Positions 1 through 8,597 of a stretch of DNA of 64,000 nucleotides are shown here, one piece after another. Both the position numbers and the translations under genes were made by a program. The stretch comes from Chitinispirillaceae bacterium (GTDB lineage: Bacteria > Fibrobacterota > Chitinivibrionia > Chitinivibrionales > Chitinispirillaceae): positions 1-64,000 of the forward strand of contig JAFGDP010000140.1 in assembly GCA_016932075.1 (NCBI GenBank). The letters run 5' to 3'. The notes under the pieces were generated by a model. The model was given only the letters and a program-made list of their open reading frames with translations. It was not told the DNA's origin and ran no database searches. Every line of letters begins with the position of its first letter. Position 1 is the stretch's first letter.

Positions 1-7
1 ACGCGCT

Positions 8-427
8 TTGCGGAAATGCGCAGACCAGTGGGATTTGGGAAAAAACGTGCTGCGGTATTTTGCACAGCGCGGGTGCCTGCTTGTTTTCAGGCTGCGGGGT
101 TTTTCTGGCAGGCATGATTGACGGTTAAACGGCCTGCAAAAGGCAACAGAGTGTTTTTATTCGTGATACAAGAGCCTGCGGCGTTTCGCTGCCTCTGTTT
201 CCTGAAAAGTATGGACTTGGCGGATGGCTGTTGAGCGGCGCAATCCGTGTCAAAGCGGTCTGCGGGGTTTTGTTGAGCACTTTTACCCAGGGAGCGATGC
301 TCTGCGGCGTTTCGAAATTGGTTTTTCCCTGTTTTTCGCTTTATTGCGGCAAAATTCAGGCTGTTGTGCGGTTTTTGCTGCTTGGTTGCAGGCTGGCGCC
401 AGGGTTTGTGTCTTTAATCGCGTCATA
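8..427. repeat. Degenerate 42-bp-period repeat, about 10 units
   Basis: The motif (C/T)TGCGG recurs at 8, 50, 92, 176, 260, 302 and 344, with weaker forms at 134, 218 and 386, so every start is an exact multiple of 42 bp. Only the first dozen or so bases of each unit are alike; the rest has diverged. Read on the + strand in one frame, each unit gives a 14-residue block starting Leu-Arg-x-Phe or similar. That frame is open from 206 to a TGA at 434-436 but is broken further left by TGA at 119, 164 and 203. This looks like the decayed 3' end of a repeat-protein gene entering from the left edge; a non-coding repeat is the alternative. Confidence 0.6.
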
Positions 428-477
428 AAATCCTGAATAATCGTGTCCGCGAAAAGGGAAAGTACTGTGAGGGTATG

Positions 478-540
478 CCCGCCTATTGCGCGTAACGCAA
501 TAGGCGGGTTAGGGGGCGGCTGCCCCCTTCAAAATATTTA
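478..540 (+). terminator. Tandem hairpins after the repeat frame
   Basis: Two hairpins lie in series. The first pairs 478-490 with 496-508 (13 perfect bp, 5-nt loop). The second pairs 511-517 with 522-528 (7 bp, G/C only, 4-nt loop) and is followed on the + strand by an A/T-rich run with several T pairs. This suits termination of a + strand transcript from the left. The same hairpins may also stop read-through from the minus-strand exporter operon ending at 607, although no T tract follows them in that direction. Confidence 0.5.
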
Positions 541-606
541 TTATTCTTTTCATAACCGGCAGTTAAATACCGGTAGAAACCCCTCCCCCAAGAATATCTT
601 TTAATG

Positions 607-1827
607 CTATTCATACCGCAGCGCCTCGATCGGATTGAGCCGTGCCGCCTTTCTTGCCGGGTACCAGCCGAAAAAAATGCCGGTGGCGGCAGAGAAGCCA
701 AACCCGAGGAGTATTGACCAGGGCGAAACCGTGACGGCCCAGCCCTGGGAAACCGATATGATCCACGAAGCGCCCGCGCCCGCGGCGATGCCGAGCATAC
801 CGCCGAAAAACGAGAGCACCAGCGCCTCCACGAGAAACTGCAGGAGCACGTCCCTGCCCCGGGCGCCGACCGCCATGCGGATGCCGATTTCGCGCGTGCG
901 CTCGGTCACGGACACGAGCATGATGTTCATGATGCCGATGCCGCCGACAAGCAGGGACACGGCCGCGATGCTTGCCAGAAGCATGCCGAGCGTTTTCGAG
1001 GTCGCGGTCGCCATGTCGCTGATGTCGGTCTGGGTGCGGATGGTGTAATCCGACCCGTCGCCTTCGCTCCCCCGCCGCCGGTTCATGAGCGTTTCGTTGA
1101 TCTCCTGGCGCGCGGATTCGATTGCCGCCTGCGAATGGGCCGACGCAATGATCTGGCGCACCCGTGTCTCTCCCAGGATCTTTTTCTGCGCCGTCGAGAA
1201 GGGGCAGACGATGAGATCGTCCTGGTCCTGTCCCATGGCATTCTGGCCTTTGGACGACAACTGCCCGATCACCTTGAACGGCAGATCGTTCACCCGCACC
1301 ACCATGCCGACCGGATCGGCATCCTCGCCGAACAGGTTGCCGGCCACCGTCTTCCCGACAAGGCACACCTTGTTCGCGCTCCGTTCATCGCTTTCGGAAA
1401 AGTTGGCGCCAAACGACGGTTCCCATTCGCGTATGCGCAGATAGTCGGAATTTCCGCCGTACACCGTGGTGCGCCAGTTCTGGCCGCCGTATTTCACCTG
1501 CGCGCTCGACCGGGCGACCGGCGACGCCATGCGCACCGAAGGACAGCTCTTCCGTATGGCGCCCACGTCCTCCACGGTGAGACGCGAAGCCGCTCCCGCC
1601 TCCATGCGAGCGCCCCCCTGGGTGAAGGCGCCGGGCATGACCATGATGACGTTGGTGCCGAGGCTCGCGATCTGCGCGTTGATCGAATCGCGCGCGCCCT
1701 GACCGACCGCGAGCATGGCGATGACCGCGGCCACGCCGATCACGATCCCGAGCATGGTAAGGAACGACCGCATCTTGTTGCGGCCGATGGAGCGGAAGGC
1801 AATGGTCAAGGTGCCGAAGAGCCGCAT
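607..1827 (-). CDS. MacB-type ABC transporter permease
   Basis: A 406-residue inner-membrane permease of the MacB/FtsX family. An N-terminal membrane helix (about 15-38) is followed by a MacB-type periplasmic domain (about 40-275) and three C-terminal helices. It ends in the usual YPARKAARLNP motif and EALRYE tail. The ATG at 1827 was chosen because it lies 4 bp after the ATPase stop; an in-frame upstream start would overlap that gene and adds only a basic non-conserved stretch. In E. coli MacB the ATPase is fused to the permease; here they are separate genes. Last gene of a four-gene exporter operon. The substrate cannot be read from the sequence; this family handles macrolides, lipopeptides and secreted peptides. 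Confidence 0.93.
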   Translation of the reverse strand: MRLFGTLTIAFRSIGRNKMRSFLTMLGIVIGVAAVIAMLAVGQGARDSINAQIASLGTNVIMVMPGAFTQGGARMEAGAASRLTVEDVGAIRKSCPSVRMASPVARSSAQVKYGGQNWRTTVYGGNSDYLRIREWEPSFGANFSESDERSANKVCLVGKTVAGNLFGEDADPVGMVVRVNDLPFKVIGQLSSKGQNAMGQDQDDLIVCPFSTAQKKILGETRVRQIIASAHSQAAIESARQEINETLMNRRRGSEGDGSDYTIRTQTDISDMATATSKTLGMLLASIAAVSLLVGGIGIMNIMLVSVTERTREIGIRMAVGARGRDVLLQFLVEALVLSFFGGMLGIAAGAGASWIISVSQGWAVTVSPWSILLGFGFSAATGIFFGWYPARKAARLNPIEALRYE

Positions 1828-1831
1828 ACGG

Positions 1832-2566
1832 TCACGCCGCCTCCGGTTTAAGTGCGGAGGCGCCACGCCTCGGCGTATCCACTGGTGCGTCCTTTATGAT
1901 TTTTCCGTCGCTCATGACCAGAGTACGGGCGGCGTACTGGGCGATATCGTTCTCATGCGTCACGATGACCACCGTGATCCCCCTGCGGTTGAGCTCTTGG
2001 AACAGGGCCATGATCTCCACGCTCATATGGGTGTCGAGGTTGCCGGTCGGCTCGTCGGCCAGGAGGATGACCGGGTTATTGACTATGGCGCGGGCAATGG
2101 CGACCCGCTGTTGCTGGCCGCCTGAAAGCTGGTTCGGAAAGTGCCTGATGCGCTCTTTGAGGCCGACGGTGGTGAGCGCGGTCGTTGCCCGCTCGCCTAT
2201 GTTTCCCGCGGCGTGATGGTAGATCAGCGGGAGCTCCACGTTTTCGAGCGCACTCGTGCGCGGCAGCAGGTTGAACGACTGAAATACAAACCCGATTTTC
2301 CGGTTCCTGATCGCGGCCAGGGTGTCGCGGTCTAGATCGTGCACTGCAGCGCCGTCGAGCAGATAGGTTCCGGAGCTGGGAGCATCGAGACATCCCAGAA
2401 GGTTCATGAGCGTTGACTTGCCCGACCCTGACGCGCCCATGATGGCGACGAACTCGCCCTTTTGAATATCGAGCGACACGCCGTCAAGCGCGGCAAATGG
2501 TTCGCTCCCCATAGCATAGGTTTTTGAAATGTCGCGCAGGCGGATGATGGTCTGGTCAGTCATCAA
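1832..2566 (-). CDS. MacB/LolD-type ABC transporter ATPase
   Basis: A 244-residue cytoplasmic ATPase that powers the adjacent permease. It has Walker [10 protein letters not shown] (about 44-52), the Q-loop in FVFQSFNLL, the signature LSGGQQQR (about 148-155), Walker [10 protein letters not shown] and the switch His in VTHE. Length and motifs match the LolD/MacB ATPase group. The start overlaps the end of the membrane-fusion gene by 4 bp, which indicates translational coupling. Confidence 0.95.
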   Translation of the reverse strand: MMTDQTIIRLRDISKTYAMGSEPFAALDGVSLDIQKGEFVAIMGASGSGKSTLMNLLGCLDAPSSGTYLLDGAAVHDLDRDTLAAIRNRKIGFVFQSFNLLPRTSALENVELPLIYHHAAGNIGERATTALTTVGLKERIRHFPNQLSGGQQQRVAIARAIVNNPVILLADEPTGNLDTHMSVEIMALFQELNRRGITVVIVTHENDIAQYAARTLVMSDGKIIKDAPVDTPRRGASALKPEAA

Positions 2567-3777
2567 AACCTCCGCCTCATTCCCATGCCAAAGGGCTGCT
2601 GCGCGGCCTTTGTTTTATTGTTTGTCACTATTCCCACGACCACCTGCTGCCCGGGCGCAAGATCCCCTTCCACGGCGGTTGACTCGCCGTTAGTGAGTCC
2701 GGGCATGACCTTGACGCGTTTGAGTTCGCCGTCGGCCAGAACAAACACGCGGTCGCCGCTGCCGCGTTTCTTGGCCCCGGCCGCGGTATCGAATCCCGGA
2801 CGATCGGATGCGGGGGTCCCTCGGGCGCGCGCTGCGCGCGCGCCGCCCGGTTTTCCGGTCGGCAGCGGCGGCTGAAAACGCAATGCGCTCGAAGGAACGA
2901 TCAGCACGTTTTCAGCCGAGCGCACCGCAATGGTGATGTTTGCGGTCATGCCCGGCAGGAGCGCCAGGTCCTCATTCGTCACGTCGATGATCACGGTATA
3001 GGTCACCACGTTCTGGGTCACGGTCGGCTGCAGCCTGATGGTGGTCACGCGGCCCGTAAAGGTGCGCTCCGGGTAGGCGTCGACCGTAAAGGTCGCCTTT
3101 TGCCCGTCCCTGATCTCGCCGATGTCCGCCTCATCGATGCTTGCCTGCACCTGCATGCGCGTGAGGTCGTCGGCAATGGAAAAGAGCGTGGGCGTGTTGA
3201 AGCTGGCGGCGACCGTCTGTCCCACGTCGACCGCCCGGTTGATCACCGTGCCATTGATCGGTGATACGATGGTGGCGTAGGTCAGGTTGATCTTCGCCCG
3301 TTCAAGCTGCGCCTTCGCGGAACTCAGGGTGGCGGCCGACACCTGGGAATCGGCGATCGCCTGGTCAAGTTCGGCCGCGGCGACAAGCCCCTTGTCGAAC
3401 AGGAGGCGGGTCCGCTTGCAGTTCTGGGCGGAGAGCGTGGCCTGTGCCGACGCCCGCATGATGCTCGCCCGGGCATCCTCAACCGCCGCGGCAAGAGGGG
3501 TGGTGTCGAGCTTCGCGATCACCTGCCCCTTCTCAACGTGAGAATTGAAATCCGCGAAAAGTTTTGACACCGTCCCGCTCACCTGGGTGCCGACCTGCAC
3601 CGTGGTGCGGGGCGAAATGGCGCCCGTGGCCGTCACTTCGACCGCGAGCGAGCCGCGGCGCACCTCGGCAGTGCGCCACGCCGCCGCGGGTTCTTTCTTG
3701 AAAATAGCGACCGTAAGCGCGATCGCTCCTGCGACGGCGATGATAACAAACGGAACGACAAGGCCTCTCTTTTTCAT
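2563..3777 (-). CDS. MacA/HlyD-family periplasmic adaptor
   Basis: A 404-residue membrane-fusion protein that bridges the inner-membrane pump and the outer-membrane channel. It has one N-terminal membrane anchor (about 6-27), a biotinyl-lipoyl-like region, an alpha-helical hairpin (about 85-165) and beta-barrel domains. The conserved segment [18 protein letters not shown] is typical of the RND/MacA adaptor group. An Ala/Arg/Gly-rich insertion near residues 305-335 lies in a very G/C-rich stretch (about 2811-2870) and is not part of the usual fold. It overlaps its neighbours by 4 bp on both sides. Confidence 0.93.
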   Translation of the reverse strand: MKKRGLVVPFVIIAVAGAIALTVAIFKKEPAAAWRTAEVRRGSLAVEVTATGAISPRTTVQVGTQVSGTVSKLFADFNSHVEKGQVIAKLDTTPLAAAVEDARASIMRASAQATLSAQNCKRTRLLFDKGLVAAAELDQAIADSQVSAATLSSAKAQLERAKINLTYATIVSPINGTVINRAVDVGQTVAASFNTPTLFSIADDLTRMQVQASIDEADIGEIRDGQKATFTVDAYPERTFTGRVTTIRLQPTVTQNVVTYTVIIDVTNEDLALLPGMTANITIAVRSAENVLIVPSSALRFQPPLPTGKPGGARAARARGTPASDRPGFDTAAGAKKRGSGDRVFVLADGELKRVKVMPGLTNGESTAVEGDLAPGQQVVVGIVTNNKTKAAQQPFGMGMRRRF

Positions 3778-5081
3778 TGGCTATCCCCGTTCTGACGATC
3801 GAATGAATACCGCGCACCTATGGCCGCGAGCAGCTTCGCATGCGCCACCCGGTAGTCGAACAACGCCTGCGCATGCGCGATGCGTGCATTAACAAGAGCG
3901 ACTTCTGCGTCGGTCACTTCGATGAAGGTCGCTGAGCCGGCCTTAAAACGCTCCTGCGACATGGAAAGACCGAGTTCCGCCTGTCCGATATATTTAAGAG
4001 CGGCGGCGATCCGCTCCTCTGCATCCTGCTTGTCGATGATGGTCTGGGACACCTCGGCCCGGACGTTCTGCCGCGCTTGATCGAGCGCGGCCTCGGCCTG
4101 TGCAAGCGATGCCTCGGCCTGCAGAACGCCGGCCCTGATGAAACCGCCCTGATACAGCGGCTGCGTCAGGGAGAGGCCCGCGTTCCACCCGCCCCGCCAC
4201 TCCTGCGGCACGGTTTTCTGATAGGAATATCCTGCCGACGCATCGATAGATGGCCAGTATGATGCGCGCGCCGACCGCACCTGGCTTCGTGCCGCCTCGC
4301 GCTTCGCCGCCGCCTCGCGAAGGTCGGGATGCAGCGAGTCGGCCCGGGCGAGAGCCTCGTCGAGCGACAGCAACGGTTCCTGCGCCTCAAGAACGTCGAG
4401 GAGGCGTACGTTCTCGGGTAACGGGACCCCGGACGCCGTCTCCATTTTGATTTTTGCCGCTTTGATGCCGTTCTCCGCTTTTATGAGGCTGACCTGCGTG
4501 TTGGCTACGTCGACCTCAGCCTTGACAACCGCGTACTTCGCCTGCTTGCCGATTTCAAATTGGGTCCGGGCGTCATCGAGGTGCTGTTGCGACTGTTTCA
4601 GGGACTCCCGCGCAACGTGGAGCACTTTCCGCGCGAGCAGGCAGTTGAAATAGGCGGTTTTCGCGGCAAGGACTATCTCGTGCAGGGCGGCACGCTCCGA
4701 TTCTTTCGTCGCAGCAAGGTTGAACCCGGCCTGCCTGGTCTTTGCACCCGTCTTCCCGAAATCAAACACCTGCTGGCTGGCGCTGACGCCGAGCGACAAC
4801 CGGTCCGCCGGATCCCCCGGCGGGCCGATGCTGTCCAGCGACTGGTTTCGTGTCACCCCGGCCCGGAGCCCGACATGGGGGAGCAGCGCCGAGCGCGCAA
4901 CGGCATAGGACGCCTCGCTCGAACGAACCTGGGCGACGGAAAGTTTCGTGCGGGGATTGTTTTCAAGCGCGAGTTTCACGAACGAATCGAGGGTCAGCGA
5001 ATCTGCTCCGTTCGCCGCGCCGACAGCAATCACGCAGAGAAAAAACGCTTTCGTGGCAAAAGCATGGTTGTTAGATGGCAT
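3774..5081 (-). CDS. TolC-family outer-membrane efflux protein
   Basis: A 435-residue outer-membrane channel and first gene of the exporter operon. The N-terminus is a Sec signal peptide (about 1-25, likely cleaved after AANG). Two repeated outer-membrane-efflux domains follow, rich in long Ala/Gln/Glu helices as in TolC. Together with the next three genes it makes a complete ATP-driven tripartite pump. The 131 bp upstream contain several CATG-rich short inverted repeats and no convincing promoter. Confidence 0.93.
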   Translation of the reverse strand: MPSNNHAFATKAFFLCVIAVGAANGADSLTLDSFVKLALENNPRTKLSVAQVRSSEASYAVARSALLPHVGLRAGVTRNQSLDSIGPPGDPADRLSLGVSASQQVFDFGKTGAKTRQAGFNLAATKESERAALHEIVLAAKTAYFNCLLARKVLHVARESLKQSQQHLDDARTQFEIGKQAKYAVVKAEVDVANTQVSLIKAENGIKAAKIKMETASGVPLPENVRLLDVLEAQEPLLSLDEALARADSLHPDLREAAAKREAARSQVRSARASYWPSIDASAGYSYQKTVPQEWRGGWNAGLSLTQPLYQGGFIRAGVLQAEASLAQAEAALDQARQNVRAEVSQTIIDKQDAEERIAAALKYIGQAELGLSMSQERFKAGSATFIEVTDAEVALVNARIAHAQALFDYRVAHAKLLAAIGARYSFDRQNGDSQ

Positions 5082-5212
5082 GGCTGTTATTTTCCCGGTT
5101 GATAGGAAAAGGGCATCATGAGTAATTAGATGCCTGCATGTCCGTGTTTGTTACATGACCGCATGACATGCCGTACCCCTCTGGCAGCAATAAAATACTG
5201 TGCTGCAGACGA

Positions 5213-6130
5213 TTAGTGTGAAAGTATGCCGGTGACGATATTCTGCAGGCAGCGCTGGTAGTGTCCGGTCGGGTGCTTGATCACAAAGGGGACGCGCTGT
5301 ACGATCGCCTGGTCCATGCCGAGTTCGAACGGCAGGTAGCCGAGGATCGTGGGGGTGAGGCCGAGATACCGTTTGACCACTTTGGCGAAATTGTCGATGA
5401 TCGCAAGCTGGCTCTTGTCGCGGACCGAATTTGCCACGATGCAGAGCCGGTATTTCTGCCGCTCAAAAAACGTCCTGAACTGGGCGATTTTATCGGGCGC
5501 CTTTGCCTCAAGCTCGCGCAGCAGTCTGTCAAAATGGATCGATTGCTTTTCCATCCGGTCGGGCTGCAGCATCGTCTTGATCGTTGATTTCATTTCCGGG
5601 TCAAAATAGAACAGCCTGAGCAGGAACCGGAACAGGTAATTCTTAATAAACAGGTAGGCGTTTTCAAGGGCGGTCGGCAGCGGCTCCACGATTATGATGC
5701 CGATAGGAGCGAGCGCGAAAAAATCGACCGCGCGGTGGTGCGTGCCTGCCTCGATATCAAACACTACCACTTCGGTATCGAGCTTGCGCAGCGCACTGAA
5801 AAATTTCTGGTTCATCTGATAATTGGGCGATAGGATTGAGAGTATATCGCAGGCAGAGCTGATGAGCGACAAATTGGGATACGGGGTGGAAAGCACCACC
5901 TTTTCCAGGCTGGTCTGGGAATTACTGAAAAAATCGGCAAGGGTCTTTCCGGGACGCGGAACACCGACCAGGGTGTGCAGATTTGCGGCGCCGATATCAG
6001 CGTCAATGATGACCACCTTCTTGTTGCGCTGGGCCAGGGACACGCCGAGGTTGGCGACAAAACTTGATTTACCGATACCGCCTTTGCCGCCGGCAACCGA
6101 GATGACCCTTTTCTGACCCCAGTTATTCAT
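5213..6130 (-). CDS. FlhG/MinD-like P-loop ATPase
   Basis: A 305-residue member of the ParA/MinD superfamily. The deviant Walker A is GKGGIGKSS at the N-terminus, followed by VVIIDADIGAANLHTLVG, a form typical of FlhG/FleN-like proteins, and VVVFDIEAG as the Walker-B/switch region. It lacks an evident C-terminal amphipathic MinD helix, and no min or flagellar genes are in view. Such proteins set polar number or position of flagella, pili or other machines. It follows the STAS/zinc-ribbon gene by 15 bp and is probably co-transcribed with it. The precise role is unknown. Confidence 0.85.
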   Translation of the reverse strand: MNNWGQKRVISVAGGKGGIGKSSFVANLGVSLAQRNKKVVIIDADIGAANLHTLVGVPRPGKTLADFFSNSQTSLEKVVLSTPYPNLSLISSACDILSILSPNYQMNQKFFSALRKLDTEVVVFDIEAGTHHRAVDFFALAPIGIIIVEPLPTALENAYLFIKNYLFRFLLRLFYFDPEMKSTIKTMLQPDRMEKQSIHFDRLLRELEAKAPDKIAQFRTFFERQKYRLCIVANSVRDKSQLAIIDNFAKVVKRYLGLTPTILGYLPFELGMDQAIVQRVPFVIKHPTGHYQRCLQNIVTGILSH

Positions 6131-6145
6131 AAGCTCTGCTCGTTA

Positions 6146-6805
6146 CTAAAAAAGATCGCATGAAAGCTTCCAGCCTGCATCGGGGTTCAGACATTCGACA
6201 TTATCGCATCGCTCAATAACGTCCCCTTTTAACCAGGTTCGCTGCACACCGCAGCCAAGGCACTCATATTCGCCCGAGATCTCCACCACGTTTCCGGTCT
6301 CCACGGTCGGGAAAAACGAGGGCGGTTCAAACGGCAGGGAGGACATGATCTCGGGAGCCTGGGCCGGTGCCGCAGCGCACGCTCCCTCTGCTTCGCGTAC
6401 TGGAGCCGGTTTTTCCGGTGGTGCAGGCTCCTGAACAGCAGGCTCCTTGACCGGTTCAAGCGGGAATGCCGCTTCCCAGTCATCAAGCGACGAATAGTAG
6501 GAGAGATACTGTTCAGGATGAGACAGCTCCAGCGCTTCAAACTGCCGGGTGGTGCCGGGTATGATGAACAAACGCTTGCCCGCCTCCCGGTATTCCCGCG
6601 TCCACAGTTCCAGCCAATCCAGAAGCTCGGTCGTTGCTTCCTGCTCAGGCCGCAGAAAAAGACCCGCCATCGGACACGTGTCGTCAAGATACCGCTTCAG
6701 GCGGCGCTCAAACTTATCAAAAATCCGGCCGTCCTTTGCTTCCTCATCAGAAAGCGAAATGAGCTGTTGGTTCATCATGGTTGCATCGCGTTTCTGGTCA
6801 GCCAT
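6146..6805 (-). CDS. STAS-like domain plus C-terminal zinc ribbon, unknown role
   Basis: A 219-residue protein of unknown function. Residues about 20-110 look like a degenerate STAS-type fold (alternating helices and a strand reading KRLFIIPGT). A Pro/Glu/Ala-rich linker follows, then a C-terminal zinc ribbon with ECLGCG and a second Cys pair (RCDNVEC). The start at 6805 was chosen for the GGAGACAG ribosome-binding site upstream; an ATG at 6913 would add a non-conserved Arg-rich extension. Its close spacing to the FlhG-like ATPase suggests a regulatory or adaptor role for it (inference). Confidence 0.65.
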   Translation of the reverse strand: MADQKRDATMMNQQLISLSDEEAKDGRIFDKFERRLKRYLDDTCPMAGLFLRPEQEATTELLDWLELWTREYREAGKRLFIIPGTTRQFEALELSHPEQYLSYYSSLDDWEAAFPLEPVKEPAVQEPAPPEKPAPVREAEGACAAAPAQAPEIMSSLPFEPPSFFPTVETGNVVEISGEYECLGCGVQRTWLKGDVIERCDNVECLNPDAGWKLSCDLF

Positions 6806-7011
6806 ACCCTGTCTCCGTGACCGCGATATAAACACAGCATTAGCTCTGCTTTCGGGCGCACCACCTCTTTGGCAGGATTGCGGTTGCGCCTCCATGCGAA
6901 AACAGAACAGCATCTAACCTGTTAAATTTTACGGTGTAACCCGATGTAATTCAAGGCCAGCGTTACATGGCGCCTGCTAACTGCATCATCAGAACAGGAA
7001 AAAGCATGCGC

Positions 7012-7176
7012 TCACGAGGTGGAAGGCATTCTCATGCATGCGTGCTGGCGATGGGGCCCCGATCTGCATTTACCGCAGGCAAGAGCCCTTCGCTCAAAGA
7101 TTTCCTCCGACTCGACGCAGGGCGGGGAATACACAGTGCTTGACGGGATATTCTTTTTAGCGATTGTCTTTTTCAT
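7012..7176 (-). CDS. Small Cys-containing peptide, candidate RiPP precursor
   Basis: A 54-residue peptide beginning MKKTIAKKNIP. The Lys-rich N-terminus leads to an acidic SEEIFERRAL segment and then a Cys/Gly-rich end, ALACGKCRSGP...C, with Cys at 20, 34, 37 and 47. This architecture (Lys start, Glu-rich recognition region, LACGKC core) resembles precursors found with radical SAM/PqqD enzymes. The start at 7176 has a GGAG 9 nt upstream; an ATG at 7200 would add eight residues. It lies directly downstream of the radical SAM gene, with a separate promoter between them. The RiPP assignment is inferred from context and composition. Confidence 0.6.
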   Translation of the reverse strand: MKKTIAKKNIPSSTVYSPPCVESEEIFERRALACGKCRSGPHRQHACMRMPSTS

Positions 7177-7221
7177 ACCACCAGCTCCGTTAAGGTACAT
7201 TACCGTTACCTACCTGGTTAT

Positions 7222-7250
7222 AATTTACCAATTTAGATGCGGGTTATCAA
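7222..7250 (-). promoter_or_regulatory. Predicted sigma-70 promoter for the small peptide gene
   Basis: On the minus strand a TTGATA -35 (7245-7250) and TAAATT -10 (7222-7227) are separated by exactly 17 bp. Transcription would begin near 7215 and leave a leader of about 40 nt before the ATG at 7176. A separate promoter would allow peptide expression in excess of its enzymes, as is common for RiPP precursors. Confidence 0.45.
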
Positions 7251-7257
7251 TAAAAAT

Positions 7258-8292
7258 CTACCTGAGCCGCTTCTTTTCACGGTCATCATGAAGGACGTAC
7301 AGCCTCATGGCTTGTGCCCGTATGCAGCAGCTCGGGCTTTTTCCGCGGAAATCGCCGGTTTCCAACCAGGCAATCCCATGACACCGGCTGCAGTACCGTC
7401 TAATTCCGCATGTTTCGCACTCACTGTGCAGCCTTTTCTCCCCTGCCCGGAACGTCTTTGCCTTCCGACCGGCCCATATCCTGCTGAATGGCGTTTTACG
7501 CAGGGAACCGAAACCCAGCGGCAGTTGGATGCAGGGGACGACCTCGCCATACGGGGTTATTCCTGCAACGCTGCGGCCGGCATCGCAATGAAGCGAAGCT
7601 TTTTTTCCCTTAAAGACAGCCTGTGCGCCCATGTCCCGAATAAACTGCGCATGCTCTTTCAGGGTCAAGGCAAAAGGCGAAACAGCACCACGGCGGTCCG
7701 GCACCACGAACGCATCGCACTCGAAAAGACACTCCTCCCCGTCTGCCAGCATCTGGAGATTCCTGTACTGGCCGAAATTGGCTTTTGACACGGTATGCTT
7801 GATCATGACCTTCACGCCGGCATCTTTAAGCCGGCGTATCGCGCGCAACGCGGCCGCGAACGCCCCGTTTTTCCCTGCCAGCCGGTCATGCAATGGTTGC
7901 TCCGCGGCATGCAGGCTCACCCCGATATCCATGATGCCGAGTCCTGCCAGCGCGCGGGCGATGGAACGGGTGACCAGGGTTCCATTCGTGATCATGCTGA
8001 CCGCCATGCCATAGCACCGGGCCTGTTCCACAATGTCCAGTATATCCTTGCGGACAAACGGCTCGCCGCCACTCAGCGTGCAGTACAGTGTCCCGGCCTC
8101 TGCAAGCTGGCTGAAGACCCTGCGCCATGCCGCGGCGCTCAACTCGTTTTTTGCCGATTTGTCAGCATGCTTCTGGTAGCAGAAATAGCAGCCCAGATTG
8201 CAGCGGCAGGTCACTTCAACAACGACGCTGAGCGGGATGTTTTTCGCCGAGGCTTTCCTGTTCAGCATTTGTGCAAGGGTTGTGGAAGGCAT
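7258..8292 (-). CDS. Radical SAM/SPASM-domain protein
   Basis: A 344-residue radical SAM enzyme. The SAM-binding 4Fe-4S motif is C31-x3-C35-x2-C38 in CNLGCYFC. The C-terminus has a SPASM-like auxiliary cluster: C-x12-G-x4-C around GEVVPC, followed by C-x2-C-x5-C-x2-C and further Cys near the end. Enzymes of this architecture commonly modify ribosomal peptides (PqqE, MftC and AlbA families). A PqqD-like gene lies 20 bp upstream and a small Cys-rich peptide gene directly downstream, which makes that peptide the likely substrate. A role in polysaccharide modification is less likely but not excluded. Confidence 0.88.
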   Translation of the reverse strand: MPSTTLAQMLNRKASAKNIPLSVVVEVTCRCNLGCYFCYQKHADKSAKNELSAAAWRRVFSQLAEAGTLYCTLSGGEPFVRKDILDIVEQARCYGMAVSMITNGTLVTRSIARALAGLGIMDIGVSLHAAEQPLHDRLAGKNGAFAAALRAIRRLKDAGVKVMIKHTVSKANFGQYRNLQMLADGEECLFECDAFVVPDRRGAVSPFALTLKEHAQFIRDMGAQAVFKGKKASLHCDAGRSVAGITPYGEVVPCIQLPLGFGSLRKTPFSRIWAGRKAKTFRAGEKRLHSECETCGIRRYCSRCHGIAWLETGDFRGKSPSCCIRAQAMRLYVLHDDREKKRLR

Positions 8293-8312
8293 GATTCGAT
8301 TGAGGCCGCGTG

Positions 8313-8597
8313 TCAGCGGGCGACCGTTATGAGGCCTTTTTTCTCTAACGCTTCAAGAAACGCGACAATTTCCTTTCGGTTTTTTTTCACGTCAAATCCC
8401 TGAAATTGCTCCGCAATACAGGCAAGGATTTCCGTGAGCGCCGCGCCATGCTCCAGTTTCTGCCAGACAAACGTGCCCACCTCATTGAACCGGTGCAGCA
8501 TGCTGTCTCGCGGCGAGATCACGAGCATATGCCCTTCAAAAAGCCGCTGGGCAAGATTGGGTGCGCGGTTCACGATGCTGTCTTTGGCAATGGTCAT
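8313..8597 (-). CDS. PqqD-family peptide-binding protein
   Basis: A 94-residue protein of the PqqD fold, with the typical LHRFNEVGTFVWQKLEHG signature and a C-terminal winged-helix ending VAFLEALEKKGLI. Proteins of this family act as RiPP recognition elements that present a leader peptide to a radical SAM enzyme. The start codon overlaps the stop of the aminotransferase gene (TAATG), so it is translationally coupled to the sugar genes upstream. The radical SAM gene starts 20 bp downstream. Confidence 0.85.
   Translation of the reverse strand: MTIAKDSIVNRAPNLAQRLFEGHMLVISPRDSMLHRFNEVGTFVWQKLEHGAALTEILACIAEQFQGFDVKKNRKEIVAFLEALEKKGLITVAR

Noticed and set aside
224..436. A 70-codon + strand frame called as an independent gene
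   Set aside because: It starts inside the 42-bp repeat and continues the same 14-residue pattern as the broken frame to the left, with no ribosome-binding site. It is treated as part of the repeat.
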